A stretch of 64,000 nucleotides of DNA from positions 1,674,001-1,738,000 of the forward strand of contig NC_016599.1 of NCBI RefSeq assembly GCF_000236705.1, given 5' to 3'. The DNA comes from Owenweeksia hongkongensis DSM 17368 (GTDB lineage: Bacteria > Bacteroidota > Bacteroidia > Flavobacteriales > Schleiferiaceae). Positions 25,889 to 36,005 of the stretch are shown in pieces. The notes below the pieces were generated by a model. The model had not been told where the DNA came from and ran no database searches. It was given only the letters and a program-made list of their open reading frames with translations. The first letter of the stretch is position 1. Each line of letters starts with the position of its first letter. Made by a program: the position numbers and the translations under genes.

Positions 25889-26544
25889 TAAGACTTCACA
25901 CAGAAGGAAAAACTATCCTCTTTAGAGCATTGCTCATACTTGCCGTAATTAATGTAGCTGTGTTTTTGCTTTTTACCAATGAGTGGGTAGAAAACATTGT
26001 GCTAATTGTTTCAATCGTCATCTACGCATTAGTGCTTCAATTTTTTAGAAATCCTAAGCGCTACCATCAGGTAGATAATAATCAAGTGATAGCACCATGT
26101 GATGGCAAGGTGGTTGTAATTGAAGAAATTGACGAACAAGAATATTTTAAAGACAGAAGAATACAAATCAGTATTTTTATGTCACCTTTAAATGTACACG
26201 TAAATCGCTACCCTATTTCAGGATTGGTGAAATACGCAAAATATCATCCTGGTGCATATTTGGTGGCGTGGCACCCAAAGTCGAGCTTACTTAATGAACG
26301 TACCTCAGTAGTGGTAGAAAACCCAGAAGGAACACCTGTAATGTACAAGCAGATTGCTGGAGCATTGGCAAGAAGAATAATAATGTATGCCAAAGAGGGC
26401 GCAAAAGTATTGCAGGGTACTGACTCAGGATTTATTAAGTTTGGATCTCGTGTAGATATTATTTTACCGCTTGACGCAAATGTGTTGGTAAAAGTTGGAG
26501 ACAAAGCTCGCGGAGGGGAGCAGATTTTAGCAGAACTAAAGTAA
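25885..26544 (+). CDS. psd: Phosphatidylserine decarboxylase (short, archaeal-type)
   Basis: 219 residues, the short PSD-A form. Converts phosphatidylserine to phosphatidylethanolamine. Two N-terminal membrane segments, the PCDGKVVVIEE and FMSPLNVHVNRYP motifs (catalytic His), and the self-cleavage site FGSR near the end, where Ser188 becomes the pyruvoyl group. Overlaps cdsA by 4 nt, so phospholipid head-group synthesis is co-translated with CDP-DAG formation. Confidence 0.93.
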   Translation: MIRLHTEGKTILFRALLILAVINVAVFLLFTNEWVENIVLIVSIVIYALVLQFFRNPKRYHQVDNNQVIAPCDGKVVVIEEIDEQEYFKDRRIQISIFMSPLNVHVNRYPISGLVKYAKYHPGAYLVAWHPKSSLLNERTSVVVENPEGTPVMYKQIAGALARRIIMYAKEGAKVLQGTDSGFIKFGSRVDIILPLDANVLVKVGDKARGGEQILAELK

Positions 26545-26549
26545 ATTTG

Positions 26550-26843
26550 ATGGCAAAGCTAGTAGTAATGGAGGACAAAAGTCTGGACACCGAATTTTGG
26601 AAGTATGTGGAAATTGGCAGCGGCCTTCCTCCTCAAACGGCAGACAACATGCTCATCGCTTACGCCTACTTTAAGCAAGGTACTATTGGTAACAATACCC
26701 ACACCCGCCCTCACGAATCTTCCAACGTAATTGAAACTTTCAAGCATGACGCCTGGTACCGCCTTCAAGGCATGCCCAAAGAAGAAGCCATGCAAAAGTA
26801 TATTGACACTATAAAGTTATTGGAGAAAGAAGGCGGTGAGTAA
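26550..26843 (+). CDS. Acyl-CoA-binding protein
   Basis: 97 residues from ATG 26550, 5 nt after psd. The four-helix ACBP pattern is clear: ADNMLIAYAYFKQGTIGNN (Tyr and Lys that contact the acyl-CoA), FKHDAWYRLQGMPKEEAM (Lys-x-x-Ala-Trp) and YIDTIKLLEKE. It binds medium- and long-chain acyl-CoA thioesters in the cytoplasm. Bacterial ACBPs are sparse but found in several Bacteroidota; here it sits at the end of the phospholipid operon. Converges with cmk, 1 nt apart. Confidence 0.88.
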   Translation: MAKLVVMEDKSLDTEFWKYVEIGSGLPPQTADNMLIAYAYFKQGTIGNNTHTRPHESSNVIETFKHDAWYRLQGMPKEEAMQKYIDTIKLLEKEGGE

Positions 26844-26844
26844 G

Positions 26845-27537
26845 TTAAGTAGTAGCCAAAGTTTCTTTAGCCCAATTTAGGCCAATTTCCAGCTGCTCTT
26901 TTAAGCTTAGTTCAGAGTTATCCAAAAGACGAGCATCTTCTGCTTGCATCAAAGGGCTGTCTTCGCGAGTACTATCAATCAAATCGCGCTGCATAAGGTT
27001 AGCTTCCACTTCTTGTTTGGTTACATCCTTTCCTCTACGGATAAGTTCACCATGTCTGCGTGAAGTACGCACCGCTTGTCTTGCTGTTACAAATATTTTG
27101 AGCTCTGCATCAGGCATTACCACCGTACCAATGTCGCGGCCATCCATTACCACCTCCTTTTTGCCAGCCATTTTTTGCTGAGCCTTCACCAAAAACTTTC
27201 GCACTTCTGAAATAGAAGCTACATCGCTCACGTACTTAGCAACTTCCAATTCACGAATTTCTTCCTCTACATCTTCACCATTTAAGTGTAAATCGGAGGC
27301 TCCTCGTTCACGATTGAAAATGAACTCTAAATGCATATCTTCTAGATAATCAGCAAGATTTTCGGCAATTCGGCCATTTTTGATAAGGCCATTTTTGAGG
27401 GCATAAAGAGTGACGCCTCTATACATTGCTCCGCTATCTACATAGCGATATCCAAGTGCTGCTGCTAAATCTTTGGCAAGTGTACTTTTTCCTGTAGAAG
27501 AATAGCCATCTACGGCTATATTGATAGATTTAGGCAT
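26845..27537 (-). CDS. cmk: Cytidylate kinase
   Basis: 230 residues. Phosphorylates CMP and dCMP. P-loop GYSSTGKST at 11-19; the YVDSGAMYRG substrate-binding segment; VMDGRDIGTVVMPDA; and the LID arginines RDLIDSTREDSPL are all present. It lies downstream of porQ (8 nt gap) on the same strand, an arrangement seen across Bacteroidota. Confidence 0.96.
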   Translation of the reverse strand: MPKSINIAVDGYSSTGKSTLAKDLAAALGYRYVDSGAMYRGVTLYALKNGLIKNGRIAENLADYLEDMHLEFIFNRERGASDLHLNGEDVEEEIRELEVAKYVSDVASISEVRKFLVKAQQKMAGKKEVVMDGRDIGTVVMPDAELKIFVTARQAVRTSRRHGELIRRGKDVTKQEVEANLMQRDLIDSTREDSPLMQAEDARLLDNSELSLKEQLEIGLNWAKETLATT

Positions 27538-27545
27538 GGCCCGCT

Positions 27546-28568
27546 TTACTTTTTAAAGTCACCAAGATTAGTGACCAAACTAAAATTGTTGGCACCTCCG
27601 GCAACGTGATACATATTTCGAGCGTAGTTAATTCTAAATTTTGAAATTTTCAAGCCCAAGCCAAAAGAAAATCCTGCTGAAGTCCTTCTGGTATCCAAAT
27701 TAAGCTCTTGTCTTTTTCTAAAATTATACCCAAACTGGATGTTGAAACTCTTAGTAGGCGCGAACTCAGCACCAATTACTAAGTGTCGCAATACGTTATT
27801 CATCACACCCGGCTTATCTTCTTCTATTTCTCCTGTAAGGCTATTCACTTTTACATTACTGGGGTCATCATACCTCAGGTCCCAAGTTTCCAACTGCTCC
27901 CATGTAAGTGACCACCTTAGCGGTAAATGCTCAAATCTATTGCTAATACCTAATTGTAATTCAAACGGAAGTTTTTCTCTTTGTGCATCATAGGCATTAA
28001 ACTGGAATCCTATATTTTTTGCCACCAAGGCAATAGAAAGTCTCTTTCGCGGAATTTGATAAGTAGCTGCTAAATCCAGTGCCATCCCTGTAGACGAGTA
28101 AGCTTCAAGAGTAGAGTTTATCACTTTTAAGTTTGCACCAAAACTCCAATTGGTGTCTAACTGATAACCATAACCAATGGTGAGGGCTACATCTGCTCCG
28201 CCAAATTCTCCAGCTCTTATACCCAAGGTATTTGCTCTGTCAAAATCACCATAATCTAAATAGCGTAAGCCAATTGAAAACGTACCAATACTATCATAAT
28301 GACGCGCGTAGGTTACATCTCCTAGCAAAATATCACTTAGATAATCTACCATGCTGATACTAACCTGACCGCTCATTTCTTTATTGAGAAGCGAAGGATT
28401 CCATAGGGCAAAATTTACGTCTTGCTCAGTATTAGCAATAGCTACTCCTCCTTGCCCCGCCACACGAGCCGAAGGAACAATGTTCAGAAATTGGTAAGCA
28501 TTTTGACCACCAATTTGGGCACTGAGTGTACCGGATAAAAGAATAAGCAGCGATAGCAGTTTCTTCAT
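27546..28568 (-). CDS. porQ: Type IX secretion system protein PorQ
   Basis: 340 residues. Signal peptide ends LSAQ (about 18); the rest is an outer-membrane-beta-barrel-like protein with NAYQFLNIVPSARVAGQGGVA and the repeated beta pairs of the PorQ/PorV (FadL-like) family. PorQ belongs to the attachment complex that fixes sorting-domain proteins to lipopolysaccharide at the cell surface, consistent with the sorting-domain cargo encoded at 6652, 8591 and 11120. Upstream of cmk. A TATTTTCG-like box lies 5 nt before the ATG. Confidence 0.88.
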   Translation of the reverse strand: MKKLLSLLILLSGTLSAQIGGQNAYQFLNIVPSARVAGQGGVAIANTEQDVNFALWNPSLLNKEMSGQVSISMVDYLSDILLGDVTYARHYDSIGTFSIGLRYLDYGDFDRANTLGIRAGEFGGADVALTIGYGYQLDTNWSFGANLKVINSTLEAYSSTGMALDLAATYQIPRKRLSIALVAKNIGFQFNAYDAQREKLPFELQLGISNRFEHLPLRWSLTWEQLETWDLRYDDPSNVKVNSLTGEIEEDKPGVMNNVLRHLVIGAEFAPTKSFNIQFGYNFRKRQELNLDTRRTSAGFSFGLGLKISKFRINYARNMYHVAGGANNFSLVTNLGDFKK

Positions 28569-28573
28569 AAATG

Positions 28574-28581
28574 CGAAAATA
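28574..28581 (-). promoter_or_regulatory. Possible -7-like box (TAttTTCG) before porQ
   Basis: Minus-strand TATTTTCG, one mismatch from TAnnTTTG, 5 nt before the start codon. The same TATTTTCGC word precedes the Rrf2 and DUF1015 genes. Confidence 0.25.
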
Positions 28582-28700
28582 TCTATTTATAGCTAATGGC
28601 AAGCTAAATATCTAAATCAGATTATAGAACGTACAAGGTTCAATTAAATTACCACCGTTTTATTTTCCAACAGCATTTTTTGATTTAGCTTTATAAAACA

Positions 28701-28727
28701 ATAGCCCCATGAAGTTCATGGGGCTAT
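28701..28727 (-). terminator. Rho-independent terminator downstream of lon
   Basis: A perfect 13-bp inverted repeat (ATAGCCCCATGAA / TTCATGGGGCTAT) with a 1-nt centre; on the minus strand it is followed by TTGTTTTAT. It separates lon from porQ. Confidence 0.8.
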
Positions 28728-28767
28728 CTTATATATCTTAAAGAGTAAACTCCTTTAATTCGCTATC

Positions 28768-31257
28768 CTAAGCTTGTTTCAAACCAATTGGCCTTTTATC
28801 AGACATGTCAATTGCATTTTTCACAGGTTTATCCGTCAATGCAAATTTTATCACATCCATCATATTCTCAACATAATGGAAGTTCAACCCTTCCAAATAG
28901 TCAGCACGGATTTCCTCGATATCCTTTCTGTTATCTTCACAAAGAATGATATTTTGAATATCAGCACGCTTGGCAGCAAGAATCTTTTCCTTAATACCTC
29001 CTACTGGCAGTACTTTTCCACGAAGAGTTATTTCACCAGTCATAGCTGTCTTTTCACGCACTTGCTTTTGAGCAAATAGCGAAGCCAAAGAAGTTAAAAT
29101 TGTAATACCGGCTGAAGGTCCATCTTTTGGTGTGGCACCTTCAGGGAAGTGAATATGCACATCCCATTGGTCAAACAAGTTGTAATTGATGTTAAATTCA
29201 TCAGCGTGGGCCTTCAAATATGCCATAGCTATGATAGCCGATTCCTTCATCACATCCCCCAAGTTTCCGGTCACGGTAAGCTTACCTTTCCCTTTGCTCA
29301 ATGATGATTCAATAAAAAGAATAGCGCCACCAACGGGCGTCCAGGCAAGGCCCGTAACCACCCCTGCAATATCATTACCTTGGTATTTGTCTTTATTAAA
29401 ACGCTCTGGCCCCAACACTTCCTTCACATCAGAAACCTTTAGCTTCTTGATGTAATCCTTCTCCATGGCTACATTTTTGGCCGCATAGCGAGCCACTTTA
29501 GCCATCACTTTATCAAGGCCACGTACACCTGATTCACGGGTGTAGTTGTCTACGATATATTCAAGCACTTTCTTGTCAGCAGATAAATCTTTTGGCTTAA
29601 TACCATGCTCTTTAAGCTGCTTTGGCAAAAGGTGTCTCTTTGCAATTTCCACCTTCTCCTCTACCGTGTAGCCATTTATTTCAATGATTTCCATTCTATC
29701 GCGAAGCGCGGGGTGAATCGAACTCAAATTATTAGCTGTAGCAATAAACATCACCTTGCTCAGGTCATAGCCCAACTCCAGGTAGTTATCATAAAATTCA
29801 CTGTTTTGCTCAGGGTCAAGCACCTCAAGCATGGCAGATTGTGGGTCACCATGCCCTCCTCCACTTGCTAATTTATCTATCTCATCCAGCACAAAAACCG
29901 GATTTGACGTACCAGCTTTCTTTATGCTTTGAATCAATCGGCCAGGCATGGCGCCAATGTAGGTTTTGCGGTGTCCACGGATTTCTGCTTCATCACGCAT
30001 TCCACCAAGAGACATACGAATATACTCGCGTCCCAAAGCTTCGGCTACAGATTTTCCAAGACTGGTTTTACCAACTCCCGGAGGGCCGTATAAGCAAAGG
30101 ATTGGCGCCTTCATATCACCCTTTAGCTTAAGCACAGCAAGGTGTTCCAAAATACGCTCCTTCACTTTTTCCAAACCGTAATGATCGCGGTCTAGTATTT
30201 TTTCCGCTTTCGCTAAATCAAAAGTGTCCTTTGAATATTCATTCCAGGGCAGGTCGAGCATAAACTCCAAATAGTTGCGCTGAATGCTAAATTCAGGAAC
30301 CTGTGGATTGATGCGCTGTATTTTTTTCAATTCCTTTTCAAAAACCTCCTTAATATTATCCGGCCACTTTTTCTTTTCGGCACGGGCACGCATTTCTTCA
30401 ATTTCTTCCTCCGAAGTATTTCCTCCAAGCTCTTCCTGAATCTGCTTCATCTGCTGATGCAAAAAGTACTCGCGCTGCTGCTGATCAAACTCGGTTTTTA
30501 CCTTGCTTTGGATTTCATTCTTCATCTCCAACATGCGAAGCTCATCATGTAGATGCTTCAATACCATATTGGCGCGCTCCTTCATGTCTCGGATTTCCAA
30601 AAGCTCCTGCTTCGCATCCACATCCAAATTCATATTGGATGAAATAAAGTTTAGCAAGAAAGTATCGCTCTCAATATTCTTTAAGGCGAAAGCCGCTTCA
30701 CTAGGAATATTTGGCGATTCCTTAATAATCTTAAGCGCCATATCCTTAATGGAATCAATAAGTGCCGCAAACTTTTGATTGTCTTTGCGTACTTTCTTTT
30801 CAGTAAGAATAGTAACGCGGGCCTTCATATAAGGCTCTTCTTCCGTTACCTCTTCTACTTCAAATCGCTTTTTCCCTTGAATGATAACAGTGGTGTTTCC
30901 ATCAGGCATTTTAAACATTCGTACTATGCGGGCAACGGTTCCTACACCATAAATATCCTCCTTTCCAGGATCTTCATTGTTGCCATCTTTTTGGCTCACT
31001 ACACCAATCAGGGTTTTATCCTTATTGGCTTGTTGCAAAAGTTGAATTGATTTATCGCGACCTGCTGTGATAGGAATTACCACACCTGGAAAAAGCACTG
31101 TATTTCGTAATGGTAAGATCGCAAGTGTTTCTGGCACCTCTTCCTTCTCCATGTTGTCCTCATCATCATGAGTCATTAACGGAATAAATTCCGTGTCTTC
31201 ACTTATCACCTGATCCAATGACAAGCTGTCCATATCAAAAATATCTCTGGATTTCAT
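28768..31257 (-). CDS. lon: ATP-dependent protease Lon
   Basis: 829 residues. Soluble AAA+ serine protease for damaged and regulatory proteins. N-terminal substrate-binding domain (about 40-250), Walker A GPPGVGKT at 391-398, and the Ser715-Lys758 catalytic dyad in [10 protein letters not shown] and GGIKEKIL. The N-terminus has an acidic 35-residue lead typical of Bacteroidetes Lon. Monocistronic between a terminator and the GlmU-like gene. Confidence 0.97.
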   Translation of the reverse strand: MKSRDIFDMDSLSLDQVISEDTEFIPLMTHDDEDNMEKEEVPETLAILPLRNTVLFPGVVIPITAGRDKSIQLLQQANKDKTLIGVVSQKDGNNEDPGKEDIYGVGTVARIVRMFKMPDGNTTVIIQGKKRFEVEEVTEEEPYMKARVTILTEKKVRKDNQKFAALIDSIKDMALKIIKESPNIPSEAAFALKNIESDTFLLNFISSNMNLDVDAKQELLEIRDMKERANMVLKHLHDELRMLEMKNEIQSKVKTEFDQQQREYFLHQQMKQIQEELGGNTSEEEIEEMRARAEKKKWPDNIKEVFEKELKKIQRINPQVPEFSIQRNYLEFMLDLPWNEYSKDTFDLAKAEKILDRDHYGLEKVKERILEHLAVLKLKGDMKAPILCLYGPPGVGKTSLGKSVAEALGREYIRMSLGGMRDEAEIRGHRKTYIGAMPGRLIQSIKKAGTSNPVFVLDEIDKLASGGGHGDPQSAMLEVLDPEQNSEFYDNYLELGYDLSKVMFIATANNLSSIHPALRDRMEIIEINGYTVEEKVEIAKRHLLPKQLKEHGIKPKDLSADKKVLEYIVDNYTRESGVRGLDKVMAKVARYAAKNVAMEKDYIKKLKVSDVKEVLGPERFNKDKYQGNDIAGVVTGLAWTPVGGAILFIESSLSKGKGKLTVTGNLGDVMKESAIIAMAYLKAHADEFNINYNLFDQWDVHIHFPEGATPKDGPSAGITILTSLASLFAQKQVREKTAMTGEITLRGKVLPVGGIKEKILAAKRADIQNIILCEDNRKDIEEIRADYLEGLNFHYVENMMDVIKFALTDKPVKNAIDMSDKRPIGLKQA

Positions 31258-31349
31258 TCTTTGATTTTTTGAGCCATTATGTCACGCAAAAGGCGCAACC
31301 TTAATAGAGCCCTATGTAAGTCAATTGGTGTGCCAAAAGGCCTACCTAA

Positions 31350-32507
31350 TTATCGAGAAGCCTTGGTGGTATCGTAAACATGCTGAAGAATAGAACGTTC
31401 ATTTTCGTCAAGCTCAATTTTTCTGCGCTCCATTACCCTTCCGGCTGTGGCCAGGGCTTTGTCCAATTTATAATCAACAAAACCTCCGGAACCTCCCCAA
31501 CTAAATGATGGAATAAAGTTGCGGGGAAAACCTCCTCCATAAATATTGGCACTTACGCCAACCACGGTTCCTGTGTTAAACATGGTGTTGATTCCACATT
31601 TAGAATGGTCACCCATCATAAGACCACAAAACTGAAGGCCCGTACGCTCAAAGCCACCGCGAACGTAGCTCCAAATACGCACTTCATCATAGTTATTCTT
31701 AAGGTTAGAATTGTTGGTATCCGCTCCAATATTGCACCACTCTCCAATTACGGAGTTACCCAAAAAGCCATCATGCCCCTTGTTGCTGTAGCCAAATATT
31801 ACCGAATTATTTACCTCACCACCTACTTTACTGTGAGGTCCAATAGTAGTAGGGCCATATATTTTTGCGCTAAGCTTAAGTTGAGAATGCTCACCCAAAG
31901 CCAAGCCTCCTCGTACTACAGAACCCTCCATCACCGAACTATCCTTTCCTAAATAGATTGCTCCGCTTTTGGTATTAAATACAGCACATTCAGCCTCCAC
32001 GCCTTCTTCAACAAAAATGCGATCGCCAATTACAGTGTTGGTTTCACTTAATGGTTGCGACTTTCTTCCTTTGGTGATAAGGTCAAAATCGGATTCAAGC
32101 TCTGCTCCATTCAAAGAGAATATTTTCCATGGGCGATCAATAAGGTTGAATTCGCCTTCAAAACTTACCGCTTCAAGATTTGACTCCAAATCCTGACCTT
32201 CCAGTTTTGCGGCAAGGAAAGTGTCGCCAGCTACAAGTTTTTGCCCGAGCTTGAGATCACCTACAGCTTTCGCTAAAGCATCATTCGCACAAAGAGCACT
32301 ATTTATAAAAAGATTATCAGCACCAGTATTCATTGGGTATTTACCCTGAAGGTACTCTTCCGTTTGCCACGAATAATTTCCCTCAATGCGCTTTTCCCAC
32401 TTTTCCCTTAGGGTAATAATACCTACTCTGATTTCAGAAACAGGTCGTGTAAAAGTGAATGGTAGAAGGTGATTACGTGACGGGCCGTCAAAGAGTATAA
32501 TATTCAT
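31350..32507 (-). CDS. GlmU-like sugar-nucleotidyltransferase, Bacteroidetes type
   Basis: 385 residues. Begins NIILFDGPSRNHLLPFTFTRPVSEIRVG, the start of the distinct GlmU family of Bacteroidetes (alt_bact_glmU), thought to supply UDP-GlcNAc. The C-terminal half is a left-handed beta-helix of hexapeptide repeats (YLGKDSSVMEGSVVRG, KLSAKIYGPTTIGPHS), as in acyl-/acetyltransferases. The substrate residues of canonical GlmU are not all visible, so enzymatic detail is inferred. Downstream of L31 but cut off from it by a terminator. Confidence 0.85.
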   Translation of the reverse strand: MNIILFDGPSRNHLLPFTFTRPVSEIRVGIITLREKWEKRIEGNYSWQTEEYLQGKYPMNTGADNLFINSALCANDALAKAVGDLKLGQKLVAGDTFLAAKLEGQDLESNLEAVSFEGEFNLIDRPWKIFSLNGAELESDFDLITKGRKSQPLSETNTVIGDRIFVEEGVEAECAVFNTKSGAIYLGKDSSVMEGSVVRGGLALGEHSQLKLSAKIYGPTTIGPHSKVGGEVNNSVIFGYSNKGHDGFLGNSVIGEWCNIGADTNNSNLKNNYDEVRIWSYVRGGFERTGLQFCGLMMGDHSKCGINTMFNTGTVVGVSANIYGGGFPRNFIPSFSWGGSGGFVDYKLDKALATAGRVMERRKIELDENERSILQHVYDTTKASR

Positions 32508-32574
32508 GAATGCTAATTTTAATAAACGAGAGGGCTAATTTAAATGAAAGGAAGAAGGAATACCTATAAAAGCA

Positions 32575-32605
32575 AAACCCCGATTAATAAAATTAACCGG
32601 GGTTT
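32575..32605 (-). terminator. Rho-independent terminator downstream of L31
   Basis: AAACCCCG-(A)TTAAT / ATTAA-CCGGGGTTT stem spanning 31 nt, flanked by A/T runs on both sides; ends the L31 transcript before the GlmU-like gene. Confidence 0.75.
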
Positions 32606-32630
32606 AAAATTTATGCTAAAAAAGTAAATC

Positions 32631-32882
32631 TTACTTTTTGAATTTCGCGTAACGGTTGCGGAACTTGTCTACACGTCCTGCAGAATCCACAAGCTTCATC
32701 TTACCAGTATAGAAAGGGTGAGAAGTAGCAGAGATTTCCACTTTGAACAATGGATAAGTTTCACCGTCCTTTTCAATAGTATCCTTAGTCTCTAAGCATG
32801 AGCGAGTAAGGATCTCTTCGCCAGTACCCATGTCTTGGAATACTACAAAGCGATAGTTGTCTGGATGTATGTCTTTTTTCAT
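32631..32882 (-). CDS. rpmE2: 50S ribosomal protein L31, type B
   Basis: 83 residues. Type B L31 (the zinc-independent form): it has no CxxC pair, and it has the [25 protein letters not shown] segment. Single gene. In many bacteria this form replaces the zinc-binding type when zinc is scarce; in Bacteroidota it is usually the constitutive one. Confidence 0.97.
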   Translation of the reverse strand: MKKDIHPDNYRFVVFQDMGTGEEILTRSCLETKDTIEKDGETYPLFKVEISATSHPFYTGKMKLVDSAGRVDKFRNRYAKFKK

Positions 32883-33025
32883 AATACTTTAGTTTCTTTG
32901 CGCTAGGATTTTGCCCAGCCTTTTAAAGGGCTGCAAATATAGAACAAGCTATTTTTATAGGCAACCTTTTGATTTAAAGAATTTCACTCCTCAAAATATT
33001 GGTCGCAACTGACCGTTTCATTAAG

Positions 33026-34507
33026 ATGAAAAAACTTTTCCTACTTATTGCATTTATAAGTTTAGCTCTATACTCATGCCGCAAAGATGAGCCTGTAGCC
33101 AGTAACGGGGTGAATTTAAAATTTTCTACCGATACTGTTTTCCTTGATACCGTATTTACATCTATCGGTTCTAGCACTTACAATCTTAGAGTATTCAATC
33201 CAAGTGAAGATAAGGTGATTTTGGATCGGGTATATATTAACAACCCAGCAGGGTTTTACACCATGAACGTGAACGGCACAGCTGGTAATGACCTAAAGGA
33301 TGTAGAAATTTTAGGAAAAGATAGTATCCACATTTTTGTGGAGGTAAAGCATAACAAGAAGCCTACTTCATTAAACTTTATTGCTGAAGACAGCATAATA
33401 TTTGTGAATAAGGGAACCACCCAAAATGTAAAGCTTGTCACCACCGTCCGTGATGCATACTTTCACTTTCCCACAAGTTTTGTACTTATTGACGGTATCC
33501 CTATTCCTTATTCCATTATAGCCCCTGAAAATCAAACTACCACTTGGTCAAATGACAAACCCCATGTAGTATATGGTTACGGTGTAGTTGACGAGAATGC
33601 AAACTTTAACATTCCGGCTGGAACCGAGGTTTACTTTCATCAAAACAGTGGTATGTGGGTATTTGAAGGTGCTACCTTAAAAATTGCTGAAAATGCTATT
33701 TCAGGAATTGGAGACTCGGTAATTTTTGCAGGAGACAGACTAGAGCCGTTTTATGAAGATGTGCCCGGTCAATGGGGTGGTGTGCTTGGAGGCCTATTTA
33801 TTCAAGGAAATAGTGGGAACCACATCATTAATAATACTGTTATAAAAAACGCAACTACCGCACTTAGGTTGGATAGTAATGTAAGTTCGCTCACCACGCT
33901 TACCAATTCTTATATTCTCAACTCTTCGCGAGTAGGTATTTATGGTGGGTTTGGAAACCTAAAGGCTGAAAACGTGGTGGTAGCCAACGCTGGCGTCCAT
34001 CTTCTATATGCTTTTGGCGGGAGCTATGATTTTACCAATAGTACTTTTGCCAACTATTGGCAAGGTGGCACTCGTTCTGGTGGAGGTGTAACACTGAGCA
34101 ATTATTTGGAGCTAGTGGATGAAAACAACAAGACCTACCGTTTGGTACGAGATTTAAATCAGGCAAATTTTAGCAACTGTTTAATTGTAGGAAACAATCA
34201 AGAAGAGCTATCTATACTAGAGGACAACAGTGGAGCTTTGGAATACTTCTTACAATATAATATGATTGACATCTTTGATGATGTAGATGATAGAGCGTAT
34301 GATATTGATGATCAGACACACTTTCAAAACAATCTATATAATAAGGAACCAGGCTTTATAAATGCCTCAGAAAACATATACGCGCTGGATTCCGCTTCGC
34401 AAGCTACGGATCAGGGAACTGTAAGTAGGCAAACACCCATTGACATCATTGGATATCCACGCTTGGATGGACAACCTGATTTGGGAGCTTACGAAAGAAA
34501 ATACTAG
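33026..34507 (+). CDS. Right-handed beta-helix-like lipoprotein
   Basis: 493 residues from ATG 33026. Lipoprotein signal ends LYSC. N-terminal part is a pair of Ig-like/beta-sandwich segments (about 30-150); residues about 180-400 form parallel beta-helix rungs with repeats such as GNHIINNTVIKNATTALRLDSN and SRVGIYGGFGNLKAENVVVANAG. The end DLGAYERKY is a common tail of beta-helix proteins of this phylum. It may bind or cleave polysaccharide, but no catalytic triad is obvious. The 3' end overlaps the convergent barrel gene by 4 nt. Confidence 0.75.
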   Translation: MKKLFLLIAFISLALYSCRKDEPVASNGVNLKFSTDTVFLDTVFTSIGSSTYNLRVFNPSEDKVILDRVYINNPAGFYTMNVNGTAGNDLKDVEILGKDSIHIFVEVKHNKKPTSLNFIAEDSIIFVNKGTTQNVKLVTTVRDAYFHFPTSFVLIDGIPIPYSIIAPENQTTTWSNDKPHVVYGYGVVDENANFNIPAGTEVYFHQNSGMWVFEGATLKIAENAISGIGDSVIFAGDRLEPFYEDVPGQWGGVLGGLFIQGNSGNHIINNTVIKNATTALRLDSNVSSLTTLTNSYILNSSRVGIYGGFGNLKAENVVVANAGVHLLYAFGGSYDFTNSTFANYWQGGTRSGGGVTLSNYLELVDENNKTYRLVRDLNQANFSNCLIVGNNQEELSILEDNSGALEYFLQYNMIDIFDDVDDRAYDIDDQTHFQNNLYNKEPGFINASENIYALDSASQATDQGTVSRQTPIDIIGYPRLDGQPDLGAYERKY

Positions 34508-35172
34508 AAAAGTGCTTTACTGAAGCTGATATTTATGCCTCCGTAACTATCATTTTTGCCTTGCAAACCCGGAGTTTTGTTCATGATTCCATCTAAGTTA
34601 TCAGCACCAGAGTTGTGTACCTGAACACCCAGCGTAAGAATGTAATCATACGATACTCGGAATTTCACTCCAGTACCAGCGAAAAAGTTAACACCACTGT
34701 AAGCATCCGGCTCCACGTCAAATTCATCAGGATATGTTTTTGCAGCATTTGGAGTAGGATTATAGGCTAAAAATCCTGCACCTCCCCTAAGATAAATCGT
34801 GAACTTTCTATCCAAATGATACTTTCCAAACTTAATTAGGTTCACTTCTACAAAAGGATTTACCTGAAACATATCCGTTTTTACAGACAGACCTCTTGTT
34901 TGATTGTTGTGATTCTCATCATTAGCCACCGTCCAGCCATAGCTTGCCATTATTCCTAGTGCAAACCAATCATTAAAATGACGCTCGGCAAAGGCAGAAA
35001 AGTTTGGTCGAACTTCGGCCAGTAAAGCACCCGCACTTGTGGTGTTGGCAATTTCACTTTTCTGATTGAGGGTTCCAATACCAATACCCAACTCTGAATA
35101 CGCGGTACGAGCCTGGCCAAATAAACTTCCGCCAATACCCATCACCACTAAAAATGACCAAATTTTCTTCAT
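34504..35172 (-). CDS. Outer-membrane beta-barrel protein
   Basis: 222 residues with signal peptide ending SLFGQ. Alternating-hydrophobic strands and a final phenylalanine (SFSKALF) suggest an 8- to 10-strand barrel, similar to PorT-/OmpW-like proteins of Bacteroidetes. Role unknown. It lies 4 nt downstream of the yaaA stop and so is probably its operon partner. Confidence 0.7.
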   Translation of the reverse strand: MKKIWSFLVVMGIGGSLFGQARTAYSELGIGIGTLNQKSEIANTTSAGALLAEVRPNFSAFAERHFNDWFALGIMASYGWTVANDENHNNQTRGLSVKTDMFQVNPFVEVNLIKFGKYHLDRKFTIYLRGGAGFLAYNPTPNAAKTYPDEFDVEPDAYSGVNFFAGTGVKFRVSYDYILTLGVQVHNSGADNLDGIMNKTPGLQGKNDSYGGINISFSKALF

Positions 35173-35176
35173 TCTG

Positions 35177-35941
35177 TTATTTTTTATCTCTCAAAAATAC
35201 ATAATTACCTTCGGTGGATTCCTTTGCATCAAAATAGTATCCATCAGTGTCAAACTTCTTTAAGTCTTCGGCTGTGCTAATTCTATTTTTCACAATAAAA
35301 TCTGCCATTAAGCCTCTTGCCTTCTTCGCAAAGAAGCTAATTATTTTAAACTTACCATTTGAAAAATCCTTGAACTCAACGTTCAACACCTGATTCTTCA
35401 CCTTTGCTTTTTCAACGGCCTTAAAGTACTCTATGCTAGCAAGGTTTACAATAAGCTCTTCACTATCAATATTTTCCTTAAAGTAGGCTTTTATCTTATC
35501 CTGCCAAAAGTGATACAGGTCTTCCCTTCGTCCCACCTTTAGCCAAGTTCCCATCTCTAACCTGTAAGGCATTATCAAATCTGAAGGTTTCAAAATACCA
35601 TATAAGCCTGAAAGAATACGAACATGCTCGTTGGCAAAACTCATGTCCTGCTCATTCCAATTTTCGGCTTGCAAGCCAACATATACATCACCTTTAAAAC
35701 TAAATACTGCCTGCTTCACATTTTCATTGTGCTCCGCATTCCATTGCTGGTTGCGATCATAATTTAGTGAGGCCAGTTGCGTGCTAATACCTTGAAGTTC
35801 CATCAGTTTTTTCCTGGAAACTTTCTTTAGCTTGGCATTTACTTTTTGAGACTCTTCCAAAAACACAGGCTTGGTAACCTCCCCTATTTGCACATCTTTT
35901 TCAAAGTCAAGGGTTTTGGCTGGCGAAAGAAATAATATCAT
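35177..35941 (-). CDS. yaaA: Peroxide stress protein YaaA
   Basis: 254 residues. UPF0246/DUF328 family: starts ILFLSPAKTLDF and has conserved FNGDVY-like AVFSFKGDVYVGLQ, and NLASIEYFKAV and KFKIISFFAKKARGLMADFI. In E. coli YaaA lowers free iron and so limits Fenton chemistry under hydrogen peroxide. Overlap or near-contact with the barrel gene suggests a joint transcript. Confidence 0.92.
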   Translation of the reverse strand: MILFLSPAKTLDFEKDVQIGEVTKPVFLEESQKVNAKLKKVSRKKLMELQGISTQLASLNYDRNQQWNAEHNENVKQAVFSFKGDVYVGLQAENWNEQDMSFANEHVRILSGLYGILKPSDLIMPYRLEMGTWLKVGRREDLYHFWQDKIKAYFKENIDSEELIVNLASIEYFKAVEKAKVKNQVLNVEFKDFSNGKFKIISFFAKKARGLMADFIVKNRISTAEDLKKFDTDGYYFDAKESTEGNYVFLRDKK

Positions 35942-35954
35942 ATAGTATAAACTA

Positions 35955-35984
35955 AAAAAGGTGCCTCAAATTGAGACACCTTCA
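35955..35984 (-). terminator. Strand-specific terminator after the MORN-like gene
   Basis: AAGGTGCCTCAA/TTGAGACACCTT. On the plus strand one C-A mismatch breaks the stem; on the minus strand the same position is a T-G pair and is followed by a run of T, so it works for the minus-strand gene ending at 36006. Confidence 0.8.
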
Positions 35985-36005
35985 AAATTAAATTTTTTAA
36001 TGAGT

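Noticed and set aside
29841-30181. Two overlapping open frames opposite lon
   Set aside because: They are the antisense of conserved ATPase motifs and have no independent support.
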